Source of the DNA: Onthophagus taurus
Taxonomy: Eukaryota; Arthropoda; Insecta; Coleoptera; Scarabaeidae
Assembly (NCBI RefSeq): GCF_036711975.1
Contig: NC_091967.1
Span: 20,212,001-20,276,000, forward strand
Length of the DNA stretch: 64,000 nucleotides
Reading direction: 5' to 3'
How positions within the stretch are numbered: the stretch's first letter is position 1; the number at the start of each line of letters is the position of its first letter. A program made the position numbers and the translations under genes. The notes under the pieces were generated by a model that saw nothing but the letters and a program-made list of their open reading frames with translations, was not told the origin of the DNA and made no database searches. Shown one piece after another: positions 10,566 to 22,089 of the stretch.

Positions 10566-11290
10566 TTTTTTGTGGAATTGTCGTACTATTGACAACTATT
10601 AAAAACAAAGCTGATTTGTTTAACTTTTTAATGAATAATCAGTTAACAGAATATAGTTCTATTGGTTGAAGAAAGTTTTTAATTTACACGCCTGGTTACT
10701 TAGCTTTTCAAATTTTCCGAGAGGATGGTTTTGGTGGAGTTTCATTAAGAAATATAGTGTAGCTACTCCTAGATTTCATTTTGTCAAATTTTTAATTCTA
10801 GACATATTTTTGACTGGGTATGCTCCACCGGATGTGGATTTTGAAGTTATGGACTGGATAACATTAATGGAAGGTAGTATTAATGAAAATGTAATTATAT
10901 TGGGAGACTTCAACGCATGGCTGCCAAATGTAGAAATGGGTAGAGTAAATAGGAGAGGTTTAGAACTACAGGTCATACAAGAATCTAATTTATTTATGGC
11001 AACTCTACAATACTCAATATCTCGCCAGTAAAGGTAAACGTTTTAGACATTGTTTTATGCTCTATTGATATAGTAGAAATTAAAAGCCAAACACTAAAGG
11101 ATACCTTTGGTAGCGATCATTTTCCTGTTATGGTCCAAATCAACTTGGGCAGAAATAAAATAATAAGGATGTCAAAAAAAAAATCTTACGTTAAGATTGC
11201 TATTTGGGCTTATTTTGCAAGTGCAGTGAATAAGAGTTTTGAAGATGATCATATAAATGAGAATGAAAATCTAATAGAAGTATTGAGGTT
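10566..11290 (+). pseudogene. Endonuclease relic of a second non-LTR retrotransposon
   Basis: Begins with a WNCRTI-like endonuclease start. It continues with TGYAPPDVDF, then ILGDFNAW at about 10900-10925, and ends with TFGSDHFPV near 11110-11130. GDFN and SDH are catalytic motifs of the EEP-type (AP-like) endonuclease. Frames shift at least twice and no reverse transcriptase follows, so this is an endonuclease-only fragment. Confidence 0.75.
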
Positions 11291-12269
11291 TCTATTCTAA
11301 GTATTGAGGAATGAGGAATGTGATACAATTTTGTGCAATAATGTGGACAATTTTTACAAAATTAGAACATTATTATTATTTTTCTTATAACATATTTATT
11401 CGTTTTGACTTTATAAACAAATATAATAGTGATAATAAACGAGTTACATTAATAATTTATTTTAAATTATTGAAATTAATAATGAAAAACAAAATTGCTT
11501 TTTATTATTACAATTTGTCCTGTTAATAAACGGGGGGAATAAATAAAATAATGTGTTAGTTGTTCCATAAATAATATTGCAAATGCACCGCGGGCATATC
11601 ACACATATTTTGGTAAAATAAATTGGACGATTATTATATTATACGACTATTTACAAATATATACACATATAAAACGATAACAAAGAAAACGAGACGATAA
11701 GGATCACTTTTTTGCTGTTTTACTTTGTGAATTGTATTAAAATATTACCCCTATGTAAATAACTTTGAATAGAAATAAACTTATTACAAAAGTTATTCGT
11801 GTAAATTTTAAACAATTCCTTATTTGTTACAATTTAATGAATTTATTGTTCAATTTTTTATTCCATTTGCTTAATTCATTGATTTGTTCTTGTAAAATTA
11901 CGTCTTAATATAAATAATCTCTATATTTACATTAAAACATAAATTATTTGAAAACCAATTAATAAATTTATCATGACTCAAACAGCATGAAAATTTTTAA
12001 TTGATAAATAGATAAAATTCTAAATAATAACTAAGTTTAAAACAATCTCAAATGAATTTCAATTCCATTTAAATCCTTCAAACATCTACTTTTATTTAAT
12101 ATTATTATTTTTTTAATGATATGTAATACTTCACTCACCCGAAAAAAAAACATAATAAAAATTCCAACCAAATACTGACAACACAAAGAGTATTCGCAGA
12201 CTTTTATGTATATCACATTCATATCATCTCCTTCAATTTTGATCTTCTTCTCCATCAAAATGAACTTTG
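11291..12269. other. AT-rich interval, probable Fem1 3' UTR and intergenic DNA
   Basis: Very AT-rich with no recognised gene or repeat. The part nearest 12270 lies downstream of the Fem1 stop on the minus strand and is presumably its 3' UTR. Confidence 0.4.
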
Positions 12270-15200
12270 TTAACATCTAGAACTGTTGTGTGCGTGAACA
12301 AACAATTCCAACGTTTTCGGTAGTTGATATCGATAAGGAATCTTATATTTGGTCATCGTTTTAACGCATAAACATTTGAGCGAAATAAAATTCAATATCC
12401 TTATGTCCAAATTGAATGGTTCAACATTAACGCGATCCACGGGGCATGTTCCCGCTACGTTTGGCAAATCAATATGGGCCCCGTACTCCAAAAGTAACGG
12501 GACTAACCAATTATTTACGTTATGAGGCATCGTGGCTACGTGTAACGGTGTTGATTTCGAATCGTTCGTTGCGTTTGGATTAGCACCAAGGTTTAATAAA
12601 AATTGTATAACTTGTTTCTCAGGAAAAATTATCTAAAATATTTTTTTATTAATTATTTTTATCGTTTCATGGATTAAAAAAACTTACAACTGGTTGTTCA
12701 TCGCTAAAATACCCAGACCTAATAGTGTTTAATTTCGAAACGCATAAATGTAAAAGAGTTTCATCGGTGGTGGCACATCTCGGATTAATTTGTATCAATT
12801 TAGTAACCAAATCAACCACCAATTGGCATTGTTCTTGCGTTTTGGCCGTTTGTAGCATTAAATAAATCAAATGGGTGATGCATTTTAAAATTTTATCGAA
12901 GTTATCGAGTTGTCTTTGATACTGTGGTCTAACATTTAAAAGTTGTCTCATATCTATAAAGTTAAAAATATTGTTGTTTATATCCTAGAATTCAATATAT
13001 TTTCAATGTCAATGTTCAAAATAAAATTAATTTTTGTTATTAAACACTTAAAACCAGTTTTACCAGAGAATTCCAGTTTTGACTGATATCGCATTTTACA
13101 CAAATAACAATAACATAAATTATTATTAAACTTATTATGCTCTTTTATCTATAATACATAATAACTAATAAATTTTCTAAATCGGGCATAACGTAACTTT
13201 TGATATTTGATACCCAAAAAATTCGTTCTTAATTATATAAAGAGAAAGTTTGGCAAAAAGTTTGTAGAGTGAATAATTCTTTATGAAGAATAAATCAATG
13301 TAAAGTCAATAGACGCTTTCAAAAGTAGAAATTAATTCTTTTTATTCTGGTCTGTATTAATTTTCGATTTTTTGAATCTGTTATTAGTGAATACGTTTTT
13401 TTATTGTAATTATCTACATTAATTGTAAATATTTTTGAGGATCAATAAGAGTCGTTCATAAAATATCGAGAGGTAAATCGCAAAATGATAGAATTAACGA
13501 ATACCAGAATCGGGAACACGCAGGTTGTTGCAAGGAGTTCAGCACAGTGAAGCACATTCAGATAGTGCATACATTAATAAAGTAGTGCAGAGAATACAAC
13601 ATCCCACTATATCTAGCATTTGTAGACTACAACAAAATTCGTTCAACTCGATAGAACTTTGGGCAATTTTTACAGCCATTAAAATTACAAAAGATCTCAA
13701 TAAACAAAATAAATACCAAAAGTGGAGTGAGGGAGGGAGAGAGATACAATCTCTCCAAAATTATTTACCCTTACCCTCAAGGAAGCTTTCAAAGGACTAA
13801 ATAGGGAAGCAAAGAGTATCAGCAACGACGGTCAACGCCTAAACCTTCTTCACTTTGCAGATGACATCGTACTCATCAGCACCAACAATGAGGTGATGAG
13901 AGATGTTGCATGGACTTTTCATGAACATAAGAAATACAAAATCTAGATAGAAGACGGATGTATTTAAAGACCAAAAATACTTTTTTACAATGCTTTAAAA
14001 CGTTAAAGAGTCAACTTACTAAAATCAATTTGGGGATCTTGAATTAAATAAAAGCTTAAGAACTACGTTAAGTTCATCCGACAGGTAAGAGAAATTTCGG
14101 AGGACTGAAGAGCAATAAGTACAGGTTAGAGGAATTCCGTGCACAGACATGAAAAACGAAGACTTCTTCACTAACTTTCTTGACGTTGTGAGGAACTAAA
14201 ATGTTTTCGCCAAATTAGTTGCATCAGAATAACTAATACAACATTTTTTCTTCTAAAAACATCGTTCTTGAGGTCTTTTTATGTTAATTATTACGATGAA
14301 CCTTAAATCAAGATTAGCTATGTGTTCATAGAGGGTTGGCTACAACTTTGACAAATCGTTCTCTGCCCTTTGCCGCTCTTAGAAGTGATTATGAATTTAG
14401 ACCAATCAAAAAAAAATTATTTTTCCTGCCCAGACCTCTTCCATTAATATCTACACCGACACATCTCGACAACTTCCGTGTACCACTAGTTGCACTCTAT
14501 TCTACCGACTGTAAAATGACACTTCTCTAACAGTGTATTACTATCTGCACATAGGTAAAATCCGTCTGTTTAGACATGGACACCGCAATGATACTCTCTC
14601 ATTATAAAATCATACAAATTTTAAGCATATGTATCTCGTTCTTGTTGAGAATCGGATCCATCTCTGCTTAACCCCTTAAACTATTTACCATATCATATAA
14701 CATACCTTGTATAGAAAGATTTATATAGAATTTTCATGGATATTGACAAATGTCTACAGTATGCAAAAAAAGTATTCAAGAAAGGCAGTAAAAATTTTAA
14801 ATATTTTTGATGATCTATTTCACTTATAAAAGCAAAAGCAGATATGCTGATTGTCTATGAATCTGTTCCTGATTGCAAGTTTCTGGGTTTATATTTGAAC
14901 TCGGGCGTTACATAGGCTGAGCATAGGTTAAGCTAGCCGGTAGACTGAGTTCTGCTGCTTTTTTGCTTAGACAACTATCTGTCACTGTCTCCACTCATGC
15001 GCTGCGAACACTATACTTGTCACAACACTTATGGACTAATAGCCTGAGACCACTCTAATATGGCTAAGCGAATCTTTGGGATACAAAGAAGAACAATAAC
15101 AACAATGAGTGGTCTGGGGTATCGCGACAATTGCAAAGAAACTTTTAGACAGCTTGGTGTATGACGCTTCCATGTCTGTATATTCTAGAATGCATTAAAA

Positions 15201-18200
15201 TAATATTAATACTTTGTTGGATAGCCTTTTTGATTAAGAACAGCACTTAAACGCCTTGATATCTATAGCACTTTTAGCCCATTCTGTCTTCAAAGCTTTT
15301 TTTTTTAATCGATTACGTTTCTAACATCGTAATGTTCAATTTCTTTTTGAGTAATGACCATAAATTCTCGATTGAATTGAAATCTGGACTTTGTGGTATT
15401 ATTTACATGTACTTTGAACAGTTGTACATAATCCAAAGTTTAATACCTCGCGCGATATCCTTCGGATTATCCTATTCAAAGATAAAATCTCGCAAACATC
15501 CCAATTTTTCAGCAGTTTGCTTTAAATTCATTTTCAAAAGTTTATATACTCCTCCGCAGTCAATATTCCAGGTATGGAATGAAGAATGAAGGAATACAAA
15601 GGAATACTTCTCGTTCGAGATGCTTAAGTGATTAATCAATATTGATTTGTTGCGGTAATTTGTTTTTACAGAGACATTTATGATTGAAAAAACTTCAATT
15701 AAGTAATTTAGTAAAATTACATGACCTCTGAGGTACCCACATCATTACATGGGATTCCTATAATATCTAATAATTGTAGGTAATACAGTTTCAGTTATTA
15801 TGTACAAACTAGAATTATTGTAGACACATGTAAGAATTTGTAGTTGCAAGTTATTAATTTAGATGCAATTTAAAACACGATATTAATTTTATTTTGAACA
15901 TATCTTAACAAACCTCCTATTTCATTAGTTAAAATCCTATAAGTAGCAACAGAATCTTCAAATCTTTGTATATATGTACTTTCTGTATCATCGCTTGGTA
16001 TGTGTTTTTCATTATAATCGACCATGAATCTCACCAAGGCTTGAGCAGTAAAACAAGTGTCTGAATAAAGAATCGAGTCTTTTTCAACTCTTACTTCGAG
16101 AGCTCGTCTCCAAAGGTCGATACAACGTTGATAACACATCATATCCGCATAAGAAGCACCCCTAAACATCAACCTACGATTTTATTTAAATCAAATTACC
16201 CCCAATTAACAACCTTTTAGAATAATATCTACCTAAACACGTTATCTTTATGATTTGGTCCCAAAATTCGTTCGGCGATTAATAAACTTTGTATTCTAAT
16301 TGAATCTAAATCTGCCATTAAATTCTCCAATTCCTCCATTGTTGAGAATTCGCGTTGATACCTAAAAGCCTCTCTAGGCTGCATAATTGGTAATTTAGGA
16401 ATAATTCCTAAATTTAAACAACAAAAATACTTATTTTAATCAACTTTTTCTTATAATTTTCTTCAAACTTACTTACCCTGCGGTGTTTCTCTAATAGTTT
16501 GAGCAATTTTCCAATGTTTAATCGCCGAATACAAATCGTTGTGTTCATCCAAAAACGTAGAACCCAATAATTCGTGCGCATTCGCCAATCGTTCATTCGA
16601 ATACCAAATATGTGAAATTAAATAATCAAAAATTGGTACGGCACCTTTTAAACAGGCGGTCTGTAGTGCATCATCACCGTATTTCGATTTTACGTTGTAA
16701 TTAGCCCCATGCTCTAATAATAAAGCGGTAGTTTCTATTCTGTGTTCTTGTATGGCGTAGTGTAAGGCAGTTTTATTTTGAATGTCACGAGCGTTCACGT
16801 CCGCTCCATGTTTTAGTAGAAAGCTACACAATTGGGCGCTTTGAACCGAATTAATCAAACAAGTTCCACCGTTATAATTCGGACGATTTATATCCGCTCC
16901 TTTTTCAACTAGATACTGTACGATTTCAAGGTGGGTCATAAAACAAGCTGATCTTACAGGTGTAGAACCACTATCGGAAACCGCGTTTAAATTGGCACCA
17001 TGATCCACAAGAAATTGAACAACAGGCAATTTACCGGATACTGCTGCACACCATAAAGGTGTTACTGAGTGTACTGATCTATGGATAAAGCTATAATATA
17101 TAAGCTGTATACAGGTCGCTGATATGTATGGAAACGGTCGGTTATCTCCTAAGGGAAGATATAAAAGTTTTAATGACTTTTTTTAAATCTATTACAATAA
17201 AGGTAAATTAAGTATACAGGGTTAGTCAAAAAGTTATAACGAAACAAGGTTACGTTTTCTTTAATAGAACACCCTGTATATTATTCCATATTTCAGTTCA
17301 TCTCGAAATTCTAAACAAAATTCATGTAGTATATCATAAACCATATGGTTATGGACTCCAATACATTTAATATTGAGAGCCTAAATGCTAATAATTATCA
17401 TACCTGGAAATTTCACATGCAAATGCTACTAACAGAAAAAGACGTTGATAAAAGCGTGGAAAAAGAATTTAAAACGGAGGATTATGGAGAAACACAGATG
17501 AAAGAAATGATGGAAGCTAAAAAAATGGATTATAAGTGTAAATCCCTAATAGTACAATGTTTGGGTGATTCACAAATTGATTTGATAAGAGAAAGGGATA
17601 CAGCATATAGTATGTGGAAAAGTTTGGAAGAAAGATATGAAAAAAAAAAAGGAATGCCAGGAAAATTAATGTTAAAAAGGAAGCAGATAAATATGAAGTT
17701 GGGAGAAGGTTGAAAAATACTGGAGCAGAGATAAATGAAAACGACATTGTGTGTAACTTATTATTGGGTATGCCTAAATCTTTCAAAACAGTAATAACTG
17801 GATTAGAAAATATTAGAAATAATATAATATATATATATACGAAATGGCTAAATCAAAATTGAGAACTGAAATTGAAAAAAGAAAAGCTACGAGGCAAATA
17901 ATTACAAATAATTCAAATACCAATGATTTAAACCATGCCACATTTATTTCCAATGGACAAGGTGTATGTTATCTTTGTAACAAACCAGGACATTTTCAAA
18001 GAGATTGCCATACAAGCGATCAAAGTGAACTTCAAGGTCAAAGTCGTGGTTACTTTAGAGGCAACAGAGGAAGATATAATAATGGAAACTTTAGAACAGG
18101 ATTTGAGAGAAAAGGAGCATGGGGAAAGTATGGAAGAGTAACCAGAGGATACCATTATGGTAACCGTGGATATCAAGACAAGGCAAGTTTCCACAACATG

Positions 18201-21200
18201 TTGGAAATAGACGCAGTCATCAGGCATAAAAGGAAGATCATCAAAGCAGTAATGAAGAGGAAGAAAGCATGAATTAAGAATTAAATAAAAAAAATATTAA
18301 TTTTTATATTGATTCCGGTTGCACTGATCATATTGTCAATGATAAGCAGCTTTTTGAAGATTTATTAATACTAAATAACCCATTCCAAATTGCTGTTGCT
18401 GAAAAACACCAATACATGAAAGTAATAGGTGTAGGTAAAATTAAGGTATTTACTAAAATCAAAGGTGAAAACATTGGTTGTACAGCTAAGAATGTATTTT
18501 ATGTTCCAATGGCTCGAAGAAACAATTTATCAGTTAAGAGATTAAATGCTGCAAATATAAAAATTGTATTTAGTAATAGTATGGTTAAACTATATAGCAG
18601 AAAAGATTTAGTAGGTATTTAAATAATCTATACATTTCATTTCAAATTAAAAACAATGAATCCATCAATGTTGAAAAAGAAACCACATAATCAAAAATTA
18701 TGGCACAAAAGATACGGTCATTTATGTCACGCAAATTTAGAAAAATTTATAAAAAATAATTTAGTAAATGGAATTAAAAATTCAAAAACGATTAATTTTG
18801 AATTTTGCGAGGCTCGTCTTGTGTTAGAAGTAAATTAAATAGAATGAAGTTTGGAAAAAGCAAAAGCAAAACGGTTATTAGAAATCGTACATACAGATAT
18901 TGCAGGACCAATAACTCCTTTATCACATGATGATGGAAAATACTTTATTACATTTATTGATGATTATTCAAATTTTGTTTTAAAGAATATGTAAATATGG
19001 CTCAGGCAAAATTTAATCTCAAAATAGCTACTATAAGATGTGATAATGGCAGAAAATATATTTCAAAGGAAATTAGATCTTTTTGTAGAAATAATGGAAC
19101 TTTAACCGATTATACTGTACCATATACACCCGAACAAAATGGAAAATCGGAAACATTCAATAGAACATTAATCGAAAAGGCAAGAATAATGGTTGAAGAT
19201 GTAAAAATGCCAAAAAGTTTTTGGAATGAAGCTATACGAGTTGCTGCATACTCATATAACAGGAGTGCTGTAGAATCAAATACAAATAATGTGACACCAG
19301 CAGAATTATGGTATAAAAGAAGACCAAATGTTGAAAATTTAAGAATTTTCGGAGTAACTGAAAAATGTATAATGATAGGATACACAACTACTGGATATAC
19401 CTAGATTATGGAGTTTAGAAAAAGTAATAGTTTCAAGATCTGTTATTTTTAATGAAGAAGAATTTTATTATGAATGTAAGTCAAAACCAATACAAATACA
19501 GGAAGAAAATAAAGAATTTCAAGATGACGAAGTACTAGATAGCGACCCAGAAGAAAAAAGAAATGTTAAACAAAAGGAAAATAGGGAAATTGGCGAAGAG
19601 AAGAAGAAGAGAATAATAAAACTACCACGGAAATACGATGTTTATGAAATGTATATGTCATTTAATACAATCAATTTTTTAGACAGGGTACCTGAAAATG
19701 CTACAAATTTAGAAGGCAGAGATGACAAATCTTTTTGGGAAAAACCAATACAGAGACAGAATTAGATGAAATTAATAAAAATAATACAAGGAATGAAATT
19801 AAAATGCCAAAAAATGGAGAAATTTTAAACACAAAATGAGTATTTGCTACAATAGATTTAGAATTGGTTTGCAAAAGAGATAATAATTCTTTGCCATTTG
19901 TTTGCTATGTTGATTCGGACTGGGGTGAAGATTATCATGACAGAAAATCAATTAGTGGTTATTTAATTAAAATTTTGACAAAATTGTGTAACTTTCTCTA
20001 GTACCGAAGTGGAGGAATGTTTATGATACACAAAAATTTTAATAGACCTAAACGTCAAATATGAATATATTAAACTATTCGAAGAAAATCAGGGTTGTGT
20101 ACATTTAATAAAAAATCCGGAAAATAATAGAAGAGTCAAACACATTGATTTAAAATATAATCAAATTATCTAAATGAAGGATTAATTAATATAGAACATA
20201 TAAATAGCAAAAATCAACTAGCAGATTTGTTAACAAAATCAACAAACAGAACCAGTCTATAATGCAATTGTAAAAAATTAGGTTTGATAAAATGATAGGT
20301 AATCATTAAGAGGGGGTGTTGAATTATTTTATTTAATTAAATAATGATTACCTTAGTGATAGTAATGTAGTTATTAGAAATATAAATTATATTAGTTAGC
20401 CTTGTTAAAATAATAGAAGTATTAATATAGTTATGGAAACATAAAAATAAATAGTGTTGTAAATAAAATTGTTACACGAAAATGTTTTCTCAGTTTTACT
20501 TAATAAAACGTATACTTAATTTGTCTTTATTGCAATAGATGAAGTTTAGGTTTATAACATGCTACATGAATTTTGTTTAGAATTTCGAGATGAACCAAAA
20601 TATGGAATAATATACAGGGGGAGTTCCATTAAAGAAAACGTAATTGTTTCGTCATAACTTTTTGACTGACCCTGTATACTTAATTTGTCTTTATTGCAAC
20701 AGATTAAAAAAAAAACACTAAAACTTTAGTATCTTAACATTTTTCGCTAGCTATCTTACTTTAGGAGATAACCGACCGTTTCTATACATATAAGCGACCC
20801 TGTATAACACATCTCACATTAATAAAAATAATAATTGATTTAATTATAATAAATAAACATTGCACTACACATTCAATATATTATCATTAAGTATAATAAC
20901 CAGTCAAAATAAATTTATCACAAAAACCAGGCAATATTTTTTATCTCAAATTGTTTACCATACAATTGAATCAGTTCACAATAACATAAGTACATAAATA
21001 TTTATTAGCACTATTTAAACTAAAGGTCAACAAACAATATTTTTAATAAACTTTTTTGACTCACTATTAGATCTACAAAAAATAAACAAATTCCTTCCCC
21101 ATTCTTACCTATCATCAGGTACTTCATAACACCCTCCTTGTTCAATATCCGCTCCACACGAATTTACCAAATACTCGACGATTTCTAATTGGCCTTTCTT

Positions 21201-21404
21201 GCAGGCAATGAATAGGGGTGCATTTCCTATCTTGACCCTATTCACTATTTCCTTTCGAACTGCAAGGGAAAACTTTTCCAAGCGACTCCTTAACGAATAC
21301 GACAATTTCGAACCGGGTGGTAAACCCTTACACTCTTCGATTAAATCCTGAAAGCAATCGTCTTTTTGACTGACCACGTCCACTTTATTGTGCGATTTCC
21401 ACAT
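12270..21404 (-). CDS. Fem1: Fem-1 homologue, CRL2 E3 ligase substrate receptor
   Basis: FEM1 proteins are ankyrin-repeat receptors that bring C-degron substrates to cullin-2 ubiquitin ligases. Coding exons, 5' to 3' on the minus strand, are 21109-21404, 16477-17078, 16233-16407, 15914-16161, 12688-12953 and 12270-12632. All phases agree and give 649 residues, typical for the family. The N-terminal exon has ankyrin sequence (APLFIACKKGQLEIVEYLV). Exon 2 holds further repeats (HGANLNAVSDSGSTPVRSAC). Exons 3-4 hold the FEM1 helical region (AERILGPNHKDNVFRGASYADM). The last exon has two more ankyrin repeats and ends SLKCLCVKTMTKYKIPYRYQ before a PKTLELFVHAH tail. I cannot tell FEM1A, B or C orthology. 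Intron 1 is over 4 kb and intron 4 about 3 kb because of transposon insertions. No coding defect is seen. The donor of exon 4 (GTTTGT) is weak. Confidence 0.93.
13500..14130 (+). pseudogene. Reverse transcriptase relic in Fem1 intron
   Basis: Frameshifted pieces read as a non-LTR reverse transcriptase: a CREYNIPLYLAFVDYNK-like stretch near 13585, GVREGERYNL near 13730 and LLHFADDIVLIST near 13845-13885, the last matching the catalytic F/YADD box. It lies antisense to Fem1 in intron 4. It has many stops and internal losses, so it is inactive. Confidence 0.75.
14133..14560 (+). repeat. Dispersed non-coding repeat, copy A
   Basis: Shares several blocks with 54363-54650 in the same order, for example GTGCACAGA, AACGAAGACTTCTTCAC, TTGACGTTGTGAGGAA, ATAGCTATGT-like, GGTTGGCTACAACTTTG-like and GACTGTAAAATGA. 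Copy A has extra bases between blocks. I do not recognise the family and see no coding capacity. Confidence 0.55.
14850..15170 (+). pseudogene. C-terminal reverse transcriptase relic (jockey-like)
   Basis: Reads CKFLGLYLNSGVT, then after frameshifts a segment ending in IFGIQRRTITTMSGLGYRDN and a short CKETFRQLGV tail. This is the thumb and post-RT region of jockey or I-type elements. The order and the QRR/CR residues are typical. It lies in Fem1 intron 4, antisense to the gene. Confidence 0.6.
15190..15600 (-). pseudogene. Tc1-like transposase relic, C-terminal half
   Basis: On the minus strand the frames read NLKQTAEKLGCLRDFIFE, then a decayed DNDPKHTA-like segment, then IPQSPDFNSIENLWSLLKKK and a final KKAIQQS tail. 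The SPD-N-IENLW motif holds the third catalytic position of Tc1 transposases. Stops and frameshifts are present, the N-terminal half is missing, and no terminal repeats were found. Confidence 0.75.
17345..20300 (+). pseudogene. Copia-class LTR retrotransposon gag-pol relic, RT deleted
   Basis: Domains occur in order but in broken frames. Gag starts at 17345 (SLNANNYHTWKFHMQML). A zinc knuckle CYLCNKPGHFQRDC lies near 17970-18010. An aspartic protease start (FYIDSGCTDHIV) lies near 18300. A GAG-pre-integrase segment (LWHKRYGHLCHANL) lies near 18700. Integrase follows (IVHTDIAGPI; TVPYTPEQNGKSETFNRTL) at 18870-19300, then a linker to 19770. RNase H reads FVCYVDSDWGEDYHDRKSIS at 19895-19960. The reverse transcriptase that should sit between linker and RNase H is absent. 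Gag also has a small deletion near 17710. No 5' LTR was found; gag starts directly beside the left inverted arm. Confidence 0.85.
20317..20510 (+). repeat. Probable 3' LTR of the Copia relic
   Basis: A polypurine tract (AAGAGGGGG) at 20308-20316 is followed by TGTTGAATTATTTT, a typical Copia-class LTR start. The 3' edge is uncertain; I place it where sequence of the flanking inverted arm reappears. No second copy of this LTR is seen in the window. Confidence 0.5.
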
Positions 21405-21671
21405 TATTACACAGCGCGTACGCACTCGACGACTGTTAACTTTTATTTGTGTTGTGTGTGTTGTTGACGTTCGATTTTGACAGCTTTAAATTTATACCGT
21501 CTGCTATGCTATAGACAAACGTCATATCCGACATGGTTACAAAATAGAAATTTCTACGAAATGAGTAGTTTTTAATGGTGACATCTAGTGGTGATTTGCA
21601 AAATGTTTTGATTTGAGAGTAAAATTTAAAATTTCAATTTGAATTTGCTCGGCAAATTTAGTTTAAAATGT

Positions 21672-22068
21672 TCAGATATAACATATTTGCTTATTAAGAT
21701 CATTAGATTCATTATTTATTAAAATTAGCTTAATACCCAACTTATTTAATAAAAATTCTAATAAATAAGAATCATTTTTTACTACCACCGCTTTTTTCTC
21801 TACATATTCGTTACCATCACGTTCTACTATATTCATTCTAAACTAGCACCCTGTTGATTTACCAATGTCATATAATTTCCTCCTCTGTTACCACTTTGTG
21901 CAGAATTTGCTTCGTAATGACCGTAACACTTCCACATCCTATTGAACTAAGCATTAACTCAAGGAATGCTTCATTTGAATTATGCTCGTCGATTTTATTC
22001 AAAACGTTTTTCCCAGATTTCAACAGTCCATAATAGGAATAGTACAAATTCCTTGTAATGTTACTCAT
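21672..22068 (-). CDS. Small unrecognised protein, possible two-exon gene
   Basis: A clean ATG frame of 59 codons (21892-22068) begins MSNITRNLYYSYYGLLKSG. It can be spliced in phase through a 49-base intron (GTAACA...GCTAG) to a second open stretch, 21672-21842, ending QICYI and a stop. This gives about 115 residues. Both parts look protein-like, with amphipathic helices and mixed charge. I do not recognise the family. Without the intron the two frames would be a broken pseudogene. It lies about 270 bases upstream of the Fem1 start on the same strand, so it could also be an exon set of a longer transcript. The acceptor lacks a strong pyrimidine tract. Confidence 0.4.
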
Positions 22069-22089
22069 GAAATAAATTTAAGTATATAA

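Larger units (their letters stand above)
17112..20802. mobile_element. 3.7-kb structure with 240-bp inverted arms, TA-flanked
   Basis: Left arm 17112 to about 17344 and right arm about 20545-20802 are imperfect inverted copies that begin CAGG(G)TCGCT(G/T)ATATGTAT. Both are flanked by TA, as in Tc1-mariner MITEs. Each arm contains a smaller CAGGG...CCCTG segment with a CAAAAAGTTAT core. Between the arms lies the Copia-class relic. The left end is only about 30 bases from the acceptor of Fem1 exon 2, inside the likely branch-point zone. Part of the right arm (GTATACTTAATTTGTCTTTA) is repeated directly at 20509 and 20675. Confidence 0.7.

Noticed and set aside
17928..18227. Minus-strand frame opposite the zinc knuckle region
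   Set aside because: Shadow of the Copia gag frame; the plus strand shows the CCHC motif.
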